Shown piece after piece: positions 8,001 through 17,595 of a stretch of 64,000 nucleotides of DNA. Source of the stretch: Roseivirga sp. BDSF3-8. Its GTDB lineage: Bacteria; Bacteroidota; Bacteroidia; Cytophagales; Cyclobacteriaceae. The translations under genes were made by a program, and so were the position numbers. The first letter of the stretch is position 1. Every line of letters starts with the position of its first letter. The stretch spans positions 1,153,001 through 1,217,000 of the forward strand of contig NZ_JBGNFV010000001.1 of assembly GCF_041449215.1 (NCBI RefSeq). Reading direction: 5' to 3'. A model generated the notes under the pieces. That model did no database searches and was not told where the DNA came from. It saw only the letters and a program-made list of their open reading frames with translations.

Positions 8001-10231
8001 ATACGCTGGGTATACAGTCTGCAATAGTTACACAGGGTAATAATACGCTGGCTGCCGAAACAGCCTGGAGGCAGTTCCAGCCTTCTACTACTACGCCGCT
8101 GGATGTGGAGGTGGAAGTACCGGTTGAGGAACTACGTGACGGTAAAATATATCACTTTAACATTCAACCTAACTTTACAGAATTTCTGAAGTATGTGGAC
8201 GTAAGGGTGAAGGCAGTAGTGGCCCGCGTGGATGGGATAAAGAGCACGGATAGCGGGGAGTACCTAGTAAAACTGGACTACACGGGGCGGCCTTTTTATG
8301 ACCGTAATGCTGACCGGCAGACCATCGTCTTTAATACCCTGCAGCGGGAGCGTACTTATGAGTATAAAGTGGAAGGGAATAAACCAAAATTCTCGGACAA
8401 GGGTGATTCCTGGTCAGAGGGGGTAAATCCTATTACGCCTTTCTCAGTATGGGAACTCTCATTGCCTAAGACGCGGACAAATAAGAACATGGCCTTTGAG
8501 GACCTGACGGTAAAGGTAGTACTGACGTTTGTGCTTAATACACGCATCCATGATACCCGCAGCAGGCTGCTGCAGGCCTTCCGACTTACGGCAGACGGTG
8601 TGTCGGTAAACCAAAAGCCTTCGGTACAGCAGCTGGTAGGCCAGATGGCTGAAAAGTCGGTCATGAATAACTGGGACGTGGTATTTAACATGGACCTGGC
8701 CAAGATCAATAATGTGCTGGCGAGCCAATATGACAAACTCAAAAACAATGACAGGGAGTATGGTGGCAAAATCACAGCAGATTCAGCGGTACAGGGTGCC
8801 AATATTGGTGACATTCTCACGTACGTACTTCAGAAATTTAACCTGAGCTATGGCTATCCGCAGCTTACTTTCCTGGTGAATGACGGCAGTAACGGGGATC
8901 TGAATATGGAGATTACCTCGGGTACGGTACAAAAAGGCTCACGGTACGTAGGCTCGGACACTCAGGATGACCGCAATACGCTTGAGGTACTGGCCAGGGC
9001 GAATAACCTGCCACCGGATGCGGTAAAAGAGCAGACGATAGGGGGAGTGAAAAAACTGGTGCTTGAGTACTATAATGACCCTGAACCTATAGGCAGTACG
9101 GCCACACTCCGGGCGGTAATTAAAATAGATAAGGTAAAAGGGCTGGTAAATGACAACCAGGATATACTTAGTGTGGTACTGGACATGCAGAAGGGTAGCT
9201 TCTCGGCTAAAAATATCGAGATAGATATGAGTGACCAGCAGAAGGTCGCCTTTAGCGATGCGGTTAAGGCCTACTTCCAGGAGCACCCTGTTATGTTCAT
9301 TATCAACTCACTGGATCTGTCGGGTATAGCTACTTTGCCGGACATGAAGCCTAACCAGTTCCTGTTTAAAGCCCTGAAAACCCAGGGAGGCAACGAACTG
9401 CTACAGCTCTTTATTCAGACTAATAAACGGGCGGTATTTAACTATAGCCAGACGTACATAAGTCCGGATGTGCCGGAGCCGATCCCGGAGGGCGCAGAGT
9501 GCAGCCTTATGATCAACAGCCGCATTATGTTCGGCAGTGTAATGCCCTCCAGTCTTACCTCAGGATGGAGCCTGAAAGGCGATAATCCCGGGGACACGAA
9601 TAAGGCCTGGTCTGCGGAAGCCACGCAGGCAAGTATTGAAGGTGATGTGGACCTGAGTTCGCTGGATGGAAGCTATACTGCTCCGAGGAGCTTTACCACA
9701 TCCTACTGGAAGTATGAGCCATGGGGAGGCAACCCGGTAAAATGGAGCCTGGACGGTATGAAAATTACGCCTGGCACTGATGGCCGTATGAGCCTGAATT
9801 ACAGCAAGAAGAATCCGTTCTACTTTAATGAGAAGACGCGAAGCTGTTCATTCTGGTGTTCAGATTGGAAGGACAATAAACAGAGCACGGACATCACTCT
9901 TGTCGTCTCAGCCTCACTACCTACTAAGGTGAGTGGCACCGGCAGAAACCAGGAGATACAGATCAACGCGGGGCAGATTAACCCTAATGCGGAAGCACGT
10001 ACCTCCGGGGGAGGGCCTTGCGGATCGGATGACCTGCAGGCTCAAATCAATGCCAAGTTACAGCCACAGGTGAAAGAGACGCTAGGCTCTAAGTTCAATA
10101 TAAGTTTCAGCGGCGTATCGGTCTTTGCCCTGAAGAACCTGCTTTTCCCTTCTAATAACTACATAAAGCTTAGTGACGCTTATGTACCAGGTGACCTGCT
10201 GATCACGGGTACATTTGAAGAAGATGCCTGA
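5084..10231 (+). CDS. Giant protein with MACPF-like signature and a long helical region (1715 aa)
   Basis: I do not recognise a named full-length family. Near residue 204 the sequence reads GYLDCFRQLGTHF followed by a RMELGD-type segment. This matches the MACPF signature Y-x6-[FY]-G-T-H-[FY] except for Leu in place of Phe/Tyr. MACPF proteins form membrane pores, and secreted Bacteroides antimicrobial proteins of this family are known. Residues about 660-760 are helical and coiled-coil-like. They run into a hydrophobic stretch (AIKFGLTVATDLFSLGTSF, about 750-768), then more helices to about 980, as in helical pore-forming toxins. The last 700 residues look beta-rich. No signal peptide is seen at the chosen ATG. 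The gene is a single unit with its own terminator. Pore-forming or contact toxin is an inference. Confidence 0.6.
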   Translation: MLTETLPSPAESRPVIPLIGTATNLLYGYNPAWLSQGQGNNALFPVPGNPLTASEAPAPSVTAEWSFPYISLHESATSLMDELLPYEIDDPSDGIDSPALPSGALMLGDSDHDQAISRLSDTLGVNLAAADTGFVLVKLVRKDDTASHSSRDMGVLIHPNPSRIPDELGVSDEYTQAMGSLKRVKPRGAAFSPDKVSAEDANGYLDCFRQLGTHFISRMELGDMIFQVYAMPSARFERVKKIYADQKDKLSGPQAELFRQYTTDANTGAFGYVSEYGRILSLSLSSKIQDTVTAGDWMDDKYAEHNSLFAAFNTESPVSLQKMNADFREVTALRTYLTSLTLYTEHSRKQIWRRVFKAAAVQKYGDAIKPNFVSYCPYGSESGLAKKLSQNELPGFLSNIATPFINTYKAALDLKELKFVAEDEVKALTLYINYLQHNSEKPLHLPGEEVMITGQLFAVEKKDYTPAIELTDEGYDNLVINAKQFYGALRVQNQAGSKHYTLVDGLRYITKPSQAKTNGSSITTPGSRSYVTVDGDIRQAPAEKHLDKLKQSLQFNFTFAQAADNTLKANQPERSEVENFVHDSLLWITEIIPATNRDADLLNIRVQALDLAHVDDDRSLGSFVPLLPFNRYQAQVEKILALLRDIDFTIDRYHQDIEIRKTQELIINVGKDLNKNIIASGKLLSGYVDASIEQQKSLSGYYGSIINEKKQELQKQEDTVGNLRSEVTSQQADVGTAVANYKQAIEDWRITEAIKFGLTVATDLFSLGTSFLIPASSISAVKDLGLLAQRIQKFLNVANATMKLFTDTSTGVDKFVKAQEAFDGIENAVTADLPWDEMSILMDQVLSTGPNDPNVNEKKAALVAAFKIYVLKGKALSAAMSSTRQTAQDIYSRQQQKNLLDEQIGRLEKLDTDLNPATINDLDKNAIDLMGLTGTLSMVRSQMLGMLARAFTLQDQALQYTYLQPPTPIHSFDTLGIQSAIVTQGNNTLAAETAWRQFQPSTTTPLDVEVEVPVEELRDGKIYHFNIQPNFTEFLKYVDVRVKAVVARVDGIKSTDSGEYLVKLDYTGRPFYDRNADRQTIVFNTLQRERTYEYKVEGNKPKFSDKGDSWSEGVNPITPFSVWELSLPKTRTNKNMAFEDLTVKVVLTFVLNTRIHDTRSRLLQAFRLTADGVSVNQKPSVQQLVGQMAEKSVMNNWDVVFNMDLAKINNVLASQYDKLKNNDREYGGKITADSAVQGANIGDILTYVLQKFNLSYGYPQLTFLVNDGSNGDLNMEITSGTVQKGSRYVGSDTQDDRNTLEVLARANNLPPDAVKEQTIGGVKKLVLEYYNDPEPIGSTATLRAVIKIDKVKGLVNDNQDILSVVLDMQKGSFSAKNIEIDMSDQQKVAFSDAVKAYFQEHPVMFIINSLDLSGIATLPDMKPNQFLFKALKTQGGNELLQLFIQTNKRAVFNYSQTYISPDVPEPIPEGAECSLMINSRIMFGSVMPSSLTSGWSLKGDNPGDTNKAWSAEATQASIEGDVDLSSLDGSYTAPRSFTTSYWKYEPWGGNPVKWSLDGMKITPGTDGRMSLNYSKKNPFYFNEKTRSCSFWCSDWKDNKQSTDITLVVSASLPTKVSGTGRNQEIQINAGQINPNAEARTSGGGPCGSDDLQAQINAKLQPQVKETLGSKFNISFSGVSVFALKNLLFPSNNYIKLSDAYVPGDLLITGTFEEDA

Positions 10232-10256
10232 TCGTACTGGCATTATTTACAACCGG

Positions 10257-10290
10257 GAGGACTGCTTTAATAAGGCAGTCCTCTTTTTTT
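10257..10290 (+). terminator. Terminator after the giant MACPF-like gene
   Basis: GAGGACTGC (10257-10265) pairs with GCAGTCCTC (10275-10283), followed by a run of T to 10290. Confidence 0.9.
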
Positions 10291-10421
10291 GTATTATGGA
10301 AAAATAATATTTCTCATCATTATAAATATGAATACCATGGCAATTTTTATAACTTATTAAACCTTACTTATTTATCTATAAATAAGTACTTTATAAACCT
10401 AACCAAAAACCTTAAGCCACC

Positions 10422-13400
10422 ATGATAAAGCTAAAAATCACAGGATATCATCCTGTCATTTTTCTATTTCCACTCTTGTTGCTCTCCCCTCTGCTTAAAG
10501 GGGCTGACTTGCCTGCTGGTTTTGTAGAGACCAGGGTCGCCAAAGACCTTGACCCTACCGGTATTACCGCTGCCCCTGACGGGCGGATTTTTATCGCCCA
10601 AAAGGATGGCCGGATCACTATTGTAAAAGACGGGATGCACCTTAGCACACCATTTCTTACGCTGGATGTGGACAACTTCAATGAACGGGGGCTGATGTCT
10701 ATTGCCTTCGATCCTGATTTTGAAAACAACTCCTATGTATATGTTTTTTATACTGTGCCTGAATCGGCGAATGAAGAGGTGCACAACCGGGTAAGCCGCT
10801 TCACGGCCAATGGGGATACGGCGGACCCGGCGAGCGAGCAGGTACTATACGACTTTCACAGGGTATCTGCCGGCATACATAATGGAGGGGCTCTCTTCTT
10901 TAGAGATGGCTACCTTTTCGCCTCGCACGGGGACAATGCCTATGGCCCTAACTCGCAAACCTTACTTTCTAACCTGGGTAAGCTCATCCGCATTAATCCT
11001 GATGGAAGCATTCCTGCGGATAACCCTTTTTACAATGAAACCACGGGCGAACTGCGGGCTATTTATGCGCTGGGTTTCCGCAATCCATTTAAGGGAGGTG
11101 TAGATCCGCAAACGGGGAAGATCTTTTTAAATGATGTGGGACAGGCTGCCTATGAAGAGGTGAACGAGGTGGTGCCGGGTGGCAACTATGGCTGGCCATA
11201 CGTGGAAGGCCCCATTGCCGGACAGACACCCCCTGACAACTACCAGGATCCTGTATACGCTTATGGTCGCACGGAAGGCTGCAGCATTACAGTGGGCGGT
11301 TTCTATAATCCTGTTTCCTCACCCTACCCTTCGGAATGGCAGGGGAAGTATTTTTTCGGGGATTACTGTGCTAACTACATTAAGGCCCTGGACCCCCAAA
11401 CCGGCCAGCTTACTACGTTCGGCACTGGTTTTAAACGACCACTGGATGTAGCGGTGGACGACGAAGGTATTTTGTATGTACTGGTAAGGCAGGGCCTGGG
11501 AGGAGGCTCACAGCAGGACAATACGTCCAGTAGTGACGGCGAACTGTGGCGGATGGACTATACCGGCAGTACGGCTCCTGTGATCACGGTACAGCCGGAG
11601 AGTGTGACTACGAATGCAGGCAATGATGTGCTGTTTACGGTAGCAGCCTCGGGCAGTAGCCTTCAGTATCAGTGGCTTAGAGATGGCGCAAACATAGCGG
11701 GGGCCACCTCGTCTTCTTACTTGCTGGAGGATGTATCGGTGGCGGATGACAGTGCCGCCTTCAGGGTATTTGTATATAACAGTGTGGATACGGTCGTAAG
11801 CGACGTAGCACTGCTCAGAATAAACAGTAATACGCCTCCTACCTTAGCCATTGATTCACCGGACTCTACTCTTCTGTACCAGGCAGGGCAGACAATAACG
11901 TTTAGCGGTACGGCTACGGACGCGGAAGACGGCCCCTTGCCGGACTCGGCCTATACGTGGTGGATAGACTTTCACCATGATAGCCATACACACCCGGCAC
12001 TGGACGAAACCAGTGGCATAACCAGCGGCAGCCTTACCATTTCCCGTACGAATGAAACGTCGGACAATGTATGGTATCGCATCTATCTGAGGGCCACGGA
12101 CAGCGACGGTGCCTCTGTAGTGACATACCGGGAAATATACCCGCAAAAGGCGGATATCACACTGGCTACCGACCCCCCGGGCCTGGAGTTACTGCTGGAT
12201 GGAAAAGCGGACACAACGCCCTATACGGTGACGGGGGTGGTGGGCATAACGCGCACGGTGGAAGCACCGCAGCAGCAGGCTCTGAATGGAGTAAATTATG
12301 TATTCGATAGCTGGAGCGACGGAGGTGCGGCCACGCATGACATCACCACGCCGGAGACCAACACGGTATATACGGCACTGTATGTGGTGGATACGACGGC
12401 ACAAGATTCTCTGAGAATCCCGGAAGACCCGGCGAATACTGTAAATGGCCTGGACTATGCCTACTATGAACAAACGTGGTACAGCCAGCCGGACTTTAGC
12501 GCCTATATACCAGCAGATACCGGCACTACGGCTGTACCAGACCTGGCGCTACGCCAGCGTGAGGACTACTTCGGCATGCAGTACACCGGGTATGTGGAAG
12601 TGCCGGCGGATGGTGAGTATACATTTTACACGGCCAGTGATGATGGTAGCGTACTTTATATAGGAGATAGCCTGGTGGTGGATAATGGCGGGCTGCATGC
12701 CTTGCAGGAAAGGTCGGGCCGCATAGGATTGCAAGCAGGGAAGCATGCGGTACGTATAGAGTATTTTGAAAAAACGGGAGGACAAACGCTGACTGTAAGC
12801 TACGACGGTCCCGGCCAGCCAAAGGGTGAAATACCGGCCAGCGCCTGGTACCGGGTGAGTGCGGACACTACAGGACCGGCCCCTGGCCCGGACCCTGATC
12901 CGGTAAATTTACTACTGGAAGCAGAAGAGGCTACGGTATTCGGGGCCAACATTCTCCAATGGATTCCGCGCTATACAGGCAGCGGCTATGTGGACTATTC
13001 GGGGCAGTATGATGACTACATCGAATGGGTGGCCAACGTACCTGACTCCGGAGAATATACGTTGCAGTTCCGGTATGTGCTGGGAGCATCGGCCAGCAGA
13101 CCGCTGGAGCTCAGGATAAATGATATGGTGACGGACCCTGCACAGGACTTTCCTGTTACTGCCGGCTGGAATGACTGGCAGGTAGTGGAAACAACGGTGA
13201 CTCTCCCGGCAGGGCAAAATACCATCCGCACCACGGCCATAGGGTATAGCGGAGGTAATATAGACCACCTGCGTGTGTACAATGATGCTGGCGCGCCTGC
13301 TGCACGCACAAGTTTACAATCCTCTGTAAAGAAACTAAAACGGTCTGTGGAGGTATTCCCTGTGCCTGCCGACGCCAGCCTTACCCTATCTGGCATAGAA

Positions 13401-13574
13401 GGTGCAAAGGGGGCAAGGATGGTGGATGCTACGGGCAGAACGGTGTGGCAAACGGAAGCTGAACCCGCAGGTGTACTCAGGCTAAATACAAGCGGATTTG
13501 ACAGTGGCCTGTACCTCCTGATTGTGGAAATGTCAGGAAGCACGGTACGAAAAAGGATCGTGATAAAACACTAA
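10422..13574 (+). CDS. Secreted multidomain PQQ-type sugar dehydrogenase with PA14, CBM and T9SS sorting domain
   Basis: A 1050-residue exported protein. After a signal peptide (about 1-27), residues 30-370 form a soluble-glucose-dehydrogenase/sorbosone-dehydrogenase beta-propeller, with GGALFF, SHGDNAYG, YGWPY and GKYFFGDYC segments typical of that family. An Ig-like domain (about 385-465) and a PKD-like domain (470-570) follow, then a small beta domain (575-660). A PA14 domain comes next (about 665-805, YTFYTASDDGSVLYI), then a CBM6-like carbohydrate-binding domain (825-955). The protein ends with a T9SS type A sorting domain whose tail carries Lys/Arg residues (VRKRIVIKH). The order suggests an extracellular enzyme anchored to polysaccharide. 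Substrate is unknown. It lies 124 bases before an outer-membrane receptor gene, but a strong terminator separates them. Confidence 0.9.
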   Translation: MIKLKITGYHPVIFLFPLLLLSPLLKGADLPAGFVETRVAKDLDPTGITAAPDGRIFIAQKDGRITIVKDGMHLSTPFLTLDVDNFNERGLMSIAFDPDFENNSYVYVFYTVPESANEEVHNRVSRFTANGDTADPASEQVLYDFHRVSAGIHNGGALFFRDGYLFASHGDNAYGPNSQTLLSNLGKLIRINPDGSIPADNPFYNETTGELRAIYALGFRNPFKGGVDPQTGKIFLNDVGQAAYEEVNEVVPGGNYGWPYVEGPIAGQTPPDNYQDPVYAYGRTEGCSITVGGFYNPVSSPYPSEWQGKYFFGDYCANYIKALDPQTGQLTTFGTGFKRPLDVAVDDEGILYVLVRQGLGGGSQQDNTSSSDGELWRMDYTGSTAPVITVQPESVTTNAGNDVLFTVAASGSSLQYQWLRDGANIAGATSSSYLLEDVSVADDSAAFRVFVYNSVDTVVSDVALLRINSNTPPTLAIDSPDSTLLYQAGQTITFSGTATDAEDGPLPDSAYTWWIDFHHDSHTHPALDETSGITSGSLTISRTNETSDNVWYRIYLRATDSDGASVVTYREIYPQKADITLATDPPGLELLLDGKADTTPYTVTGVVGITRTVEAPQQQALNGVNYVFDSWSDGGAATHDITTPETNTVYTALYVVDTTAQDSLRIPEDPANTVNGLDYAYYEQTWYSQPDFSAYIPADTGTTAVPDLALRQREDYFGMQYTGYVEVPADGEYTFYTASDDGSVLYIGDSLVVDNGGLHALQERSGRIGLQAGKHAVRIEYFEKTGGQTLTVSYDGPGQPKGEIPASAWYRVSADTTGPAPGPDPDPVNLLLEAEEATVFGANILQWIPRYTGSGYVDYSGQYDDYIEWVANVPDSGEYTLQFRYVLGASASRPLELRINDMVTDPAQDFPVTAGWNDWQVVETTVTLPAGQNTIRTTAIGYSGGNIDHLRVYNDAGAPAARTSLQSSVKKLKRSVEVFPVPADASLTLSGIEGAKGARMVDATGRTVWQTEAEPAGVLRLNTSGFDSGLYLLIVEMSGSTVRKRIVIKH

Positions 13575-13594
13575 TTTACTGAATAACAAATAAT

Positions 13595-13645
13595 TACACA
13601 CACCTAAATAGTAGCCCCGAAATTAGGTGTGTGTACATTTATTTT
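13595..13645 (+). terminator. Terminator after the sugar dehydrogenase gene
   Basis: A perfect 13-bp stem, TACACACACCTAA (13595-13607) with TTAGGTGTGTGTA (13623-13635), followed by CATTTATTTT. Confidence 0.8.
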
Positions 13646-13698
13646 AACTGAAAAGAAGAAAAACTGTAACCTTAGCCATGCCTTTGCAGTTTTGATTA

Positions 13699-16107
13699 AT
13701 GGTCGCCCATCAAAAGTTAAACATCATTAATAACAGGTCTGTGCAAAAGGGTATAGCTTACTTTCTTCTGATCATTTCATTTTTAACTTCTCCCGAACTT
13801 TTTGCTCAAAACAGCGAGCCGGGAAGCAATAACCTCTCAAAACCCTCTGTCACCGGACAGGTGGTGGATGAATCTACAGGTGAGCCGGTTCCCTTTGCCC
13901 AGGTGGCGCTATATAAGCCGGGGGGTAGTAGGCCGGTGAGCGGGGGCGTGACGGAGGCTGACGGTTCTTTTAAGATCGACGCCCAACCGGGTGTATATGA
14001 GTTAACGATACAGTTTCTGGGGTTTGCTGACCGTAGCCAGGAGGTTACTCTGAACAGCGGTAATAAGGCGCTGGGAAAGATCAGGCTTACGCCGGCTGCT
14101 GAGCAACTGGATGAAGTGGTGGTGACAGCGGAGGATATGCAGACCAGCCCGGTGGAAACTACTATGGAGGGTATGACGGTACGCCCTGACCGAACTATCT
14201 CCAACCTGGGTGGCAACCTGCTGGATGTCCTTAGAAACACGCCGAGTATAGATGTGGGCCAGGACGGGGGCATCTCAATACGGGGCAGCGGCAACACCAA
14301 TATTCTGATCAATGGCCGTAACTCTGCCCTGGCTACGGACCTTGAGCAGATACCTGCCAGCGCAGTGGAAAGCATTGAGATCATTAATAATCCTAATGCC
14401 AAGTACGATGCGGAAGCGGCCGGCGGGGTGATCAACATCAAGTTGAAAAAAGGTAAGGACATGGGTACCAATGGCAAGGCGCAGGTAACGGCTGGCAGTA
14501 ATATGCGCCTGGGCACTTCGCTACGTGTAAACCATAAAACGGAAAAGTATAATATCTATGGCGGATACAACTTCCGCCGCTGGCCGCGGGAGGGCTACTC
14601 GCGTACGACACGCCTGACTTTTGATAATGATGAGCGCCTGGAGCAGTATGGGGACAATGACCGTAATGACCGTGAACACACGTTTAGCCTGGGCGGGTCC
14701 ATCTTTGCGGGAAAAAACAAGTTCAGCTATGAAGGGGCCATGAACATTGAGAATGAGAATGACTTTGAGGAGAACCTGACGGAGGTATTCGACCTGAATA
14801 CGGATAACCTGATACTTGACTACGCCAGGGTTAATAATGAAATAGAGGAAAACTACACGTACGATAATGCGCTGATCTACGACCGCGCCTTTGATGATGA
14901 GGACCGGAGTTTCCGTGCGCTGATGAGCCACAGCTTCAGAACGGGTGTGGAAAACCAGTATATTGATGTTTACCCCAATACTGACTATACGGAAGGGGAA
15001 AACATGTCTGGTCAGGAACGTGCGCTTACGGATGAAAGCCGCCATAACATTATCGGACAGGCTGATTATGCTCAAAACCTTGGGCCGGGTAAGTTTGAAA
15101 CGGGACTGAAAACGATTATCCGCTTGCTGGATAATGACTACCGCTATGAGATACAGGACGAGAGCGGTACTTTTGTGCTGCAGGACGAGATCAGCAACCA
15201 ATTTAAATATTCGGAGCAGGTGTATGCTGCCTATGGTATTTATAGCCTGGAAAAGGGTAAGTGGAACCTGTCTGCCGGTACACGGCTGGAGCAGACGCTG
15301 ATAGATACGGAGCTGGTGACTACCGGTGAAACGAATAACCAGAACTACCTGAGCCTCTTCCCGAGCTTCCAATCTAGCTACGCGATAAATAATGATCAGT
15401 CACTGAAATTTACCTACAGCCGTCGTATAGACCGTCCCAATGCGTGGCGCCTGAACCCTTTCCCTGATGTATCGGATTCACTGAACGTACGCTCCGGCAA
15501 TCCTAACCTGCAGCCGGAATTTATCCAAAGCCTTGAGTTCGGCTATTTTATAAGCCTGGGCAAGGTGGAATTCACTACTAACACTTTTTACCGCCATGTA
15601 GACGGGCAGATTGACTTTCTGGTACAGGTGGAGAATGGCATATCTTACCGCCGACCTGAAAACCTGAACAGTAGCACGACGTATGGGTTTGAGATCATTA
15701 ACAATACGGAGGTAACGCCGTGGTGGAAAATGAACGGTAGCTTCTCGCTGTTCCGTACGGAAGTGGATGGTACTAATATTGACGGGAACTTCACTAACTC
15801 CGGTGTGGCGTGGAACACTAAACTGACGACGGATTTTAGCCTGCCGGCAGATGTGGGTCTGCAGTTAACGGGTAATTACACAGCCCCGGAGATAGAAGCT
15901 CAGGGTCGGGACCTGGCACGCTACTATGTGGATGCCAGTGTGCAACGCTCATTTCTGGAGGACAGGGCCAAAGTGAGCCTAAGCCTGAGAGATATATTCA
16001 ATACCCGCCAGTTTCAGGGTGAGAATGAAGGCGAGGACTTCTTCCAGGAGTTCACCTACAAGCGCCAGTCACGCATATTCCTTATCAGTGCGAGTTATAG
16101 CTTCTGA
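13699..16107 (+). CDS. TonB-dependent-receptor-like outer-membrane beta-barrel protein
   Basis: An 802-residue outer-membrane protein. A signal peptide ends near residue 37 (LFAQN). Residues about 48-135 form the CarboxypepD_reg domain (VTGQVVDESTGEPVPFAQV). A plug domain follows with LDEVVVTAE, then LDVLRNTPSIDV, IRGSGNTNILING and the VESIEIINNPNAKYDAEAAG segment. The rest is the beta-barrel, of the type that Pfam calls outer membrane beta-barrel family 3 (PF14905), ending in the aromatic residue Phe as barrel proteins do. There is no SusD partner, so this is unlikely to be a SusC glycan importer. Substrate unknown; a siderophore or peptide is possible. Confidence 0.88.
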   Translation: MVAHQKLNIINNRSVQKGIAYFLLIISFLTSPELFAQNSEPGSNNLSKPSVTGQVVDESTGEPVPFAQVALYKPGGSRPVSGGVTEADGSFKIDAQPGVYELTIQFLGFADRSQEVTLNSGNKALGKIRLTPAAEQLDEVVVTAEDMQTSPVETTMEGMTVRPDRTISNLGGNLLDVLRNTPSIDVGQDGGISIRGSGNTNILINGRNSALATDLEQIPASAVESIEIINNPNAKYDAEAAGGVINIKLKKGKDMGTNGKAQVTAGSNMRLGTSLRVNHKTEKYNIYGGYNFRRWPREGYSRTTRLTFDNDERLEQYGDNDRNDREHTFSLGGSIFAGKNKFSYEGAMNIENENDFEENLTEVFDLNTDNLILDYARVNNEIEENYTYDNALIYDRAFDDEDRSFRALMSHSFRTGVENQYIDVYPNTDYTEGENMSGQERALTDESRHNIIGQADYAQNLGPGKFETGLKTIIRLLDNDYRYEIQDESGTFVLQDEISNQFKYSEQVYAAYGIYSLEKGKWNLSAGTRLEQTLIDTELVTTGETNNQNYLSLFPSFQSSYAINNDQSLKFTYSRRIDRPNAWRLNPFPDVSDSLNVRSGNPNLQPEFIQSLEFGYFISLGKVEFTTNTFYRHVDGQIDFLVQVENGISYRRPENLNSSTTYGFEIINNTEVTPWWKMNGSFSLFRTEVDGTNIDGNFTNSGVAWNTKLTTDFSLPADVGLQLTGNYTAPEIEAQGRDLARYYVDASVQRSFLEDRAKVSLSLRDIFNTRQFQGENEGEDFFQEFTYKRQSRIFLISASYSF

Positions 16108-16139
16108 TCTATTCAGGATAAGTAAAGCATGTTAGCCCT

Positions 16140-17519
16140 CTATTCAGCGGCAGGGTTTGAGGCCTCAAAGCGCTGTGTATTTGAATGGGTGGAGTATGGG
16201 TCTTTGAAGGTGGTTCGGGTGATGAGCCTGTCCCCTTTGTCGTAGGACATGTAATTAGAAAGCCAGTTTATAAGGACGAAGGTGCGGTTCTTAAATCCGG
16301 CCAGGTAGAAGATATGGACAAGGGCCCAGATCACCCATGCGGTAAAGCCACTTAGCTTAAGGCCTCTGATGTCTGCCACGGCGCGGCGGCGCCCGATGGT
16401 AGCAAGGTGGCCTTTATCAAGATAGTCAAAGGGTTCGGCCGATTCTCCCTTAATAAGCTTCAGTATGCATTTGGCTACATGACTCCCCTGCTGTATGGCT
16501 ACGGGCGCAAGCATAGGGAGGCCCTTTGGATGCTCTTCTGTTATCAGGCCGGCCACATCCCCAATGGCAAATACATTGTTCATGCCGGCTACTTCCAGGG
16601 TTTCGGACACCTTCAGGCGGTTACCCTTTACTACTATGTCTTCGTTTAATCCTCCGGGAAAGCTTCCTCTAACGCCGGCGGCCCATATGAGGGTAGCGGC
16701 TTTTAGCTGCATTTTGGCATCTTCTATCTGTACGGTACGGCCATCATAGCCTGTCACTTTACATCCGAACAGGACTTTGACATCCATATTCTGCAGGTCC
16801 TTCAGGGTCTGTTTACTACTCTCTTCTGACATGCCTTTGAGCAACTGGTAACCGGATTGCAGCAGGTATATGGTGATGTTGTCGCCATTGTACTCAGGGT
16901 AATCCTTGGGAATGATATGGTCTCTGAACTCTGCCAGCGCGCCAGCCAGCTCTACACCGGCAGGCCCCCCGCCGACTATGGCAAAATTGGTCAGAACATC
17001 CTTCTCTTCCTGTATGCATGTCTGGGCGGCCATCTCCAGGTGGCTCAGCATGAGGCTGCGAATGTGTATGGCATCTTCTACGGTTTTCAGTCCGTAGCAA
17101 TGCTCTTTTATTTTATTATTACCCAGAAAGTTGGTGACACTACCTGAAGCGATGATGAGGTAATCATAGGTAAGGAAGCCTTTGTTGGTAATAACCTTAT
17201 TTTGAGCATGATCTATTCGCTCAACATTTGCCAGGCGGAAGGTGACATTATTATAGTCTCTGAAGCGCTTACGTAGCGGGAAAGAAACGGAGTCTGGCTC
17301 CAGGCCGCTGGTGGCTACCTGATAGATGAGGGGTACAAACTGGTGATAATTGTGCTTATCCAGTAGCACCACGTCCACGGGTTTATTTTTCAGCTTCTTT
17401 ATTGCATTAAGCCCGGCAAACCCTCCGCCGATGACTACCACTCGGGGCAGGTCATTTTCAGGCAGGCAAAAGGGTTGCTCCTGCGGCCTTATCTCACTAT
17501 CACTCATTTCATTTCCCAT
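16140..17519 (-). CDS. ndh: Type II NADH:quinone dehydrogenase (NDH-2)
   Basis: A 459-residue flavoprotein that passes electrons from NADH to quinone without pumping protons. The FAD-binding motif VVVIGGGFAGLNAI is at about residues 27-40 and the second, NADH-binding motif FAIVGGGPAGVELAG at about 188-202. Between them lie HNYHQFVPLIYQVATSGLE, typical of NDH-2. The VFAIGDVAG motif follows, with AVQQG-like APVAIQQG after it for quinone-side contacts. A C-terminal amphipathic and hydrophobic region (about 395-430) attaches it to the membrane. It is monocistronic and convergent with the receptor gene. Confidence 0.93.
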   Translation of the reverse strand: MGNEMSDSEIRPQEQPFCLPENDLPRVVVIGGGFAGLNAIKKLKNKPVDVVLLDKHNYHQFVPLIYQVATSGLEPDSVSFPLRKRFRDYNNVTFRLANVERIDHAQNKVITNKGFLTYDYLIIASGSVTNFLGNNKIKEHCYGLKTVEDAIHIRSLMLSHLEMAAQTCIQEEKDVLTNFAIVGGGPAGVELAGALAEFRDHIIPKDYPEYNGDNITIYLLQSGYQLLKGMSEESSKQTLKDLQNMDVKVLFGCKVTGYDGRTVQIEDAKMQLKAATLIWAAGVRGSFPGGLNEDIVVKGNRLKVSETLEVAGMNNVFAIGDVAGLITEEHPKGLPMLAPVAIQQGSHVAKCILKLIKGESAEPFDYLDKGHLATIGRRRAVADIRGLKLSGFTAWVIWALVHIFYLAGFKNRTFVLINWLSNYMSYDKGDRLITRTTFKDPYSTHSNTQRFEASNPAAE

Positions 17520-17595
17520 TTCAGTTGATATAACCGGGGCGGGATGGGCTTGTTAAAAAAATTGACGGATGAGGCCTCTGCTGCGAAAGGTTTAC

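Noticed and set aside
14521-15372. 283-codon minus-strand ORF antisense to the outer-membrane receptor gene
   Set aside because: Shadow of the receptor frame. It has no domain and the receptor frame is complete.
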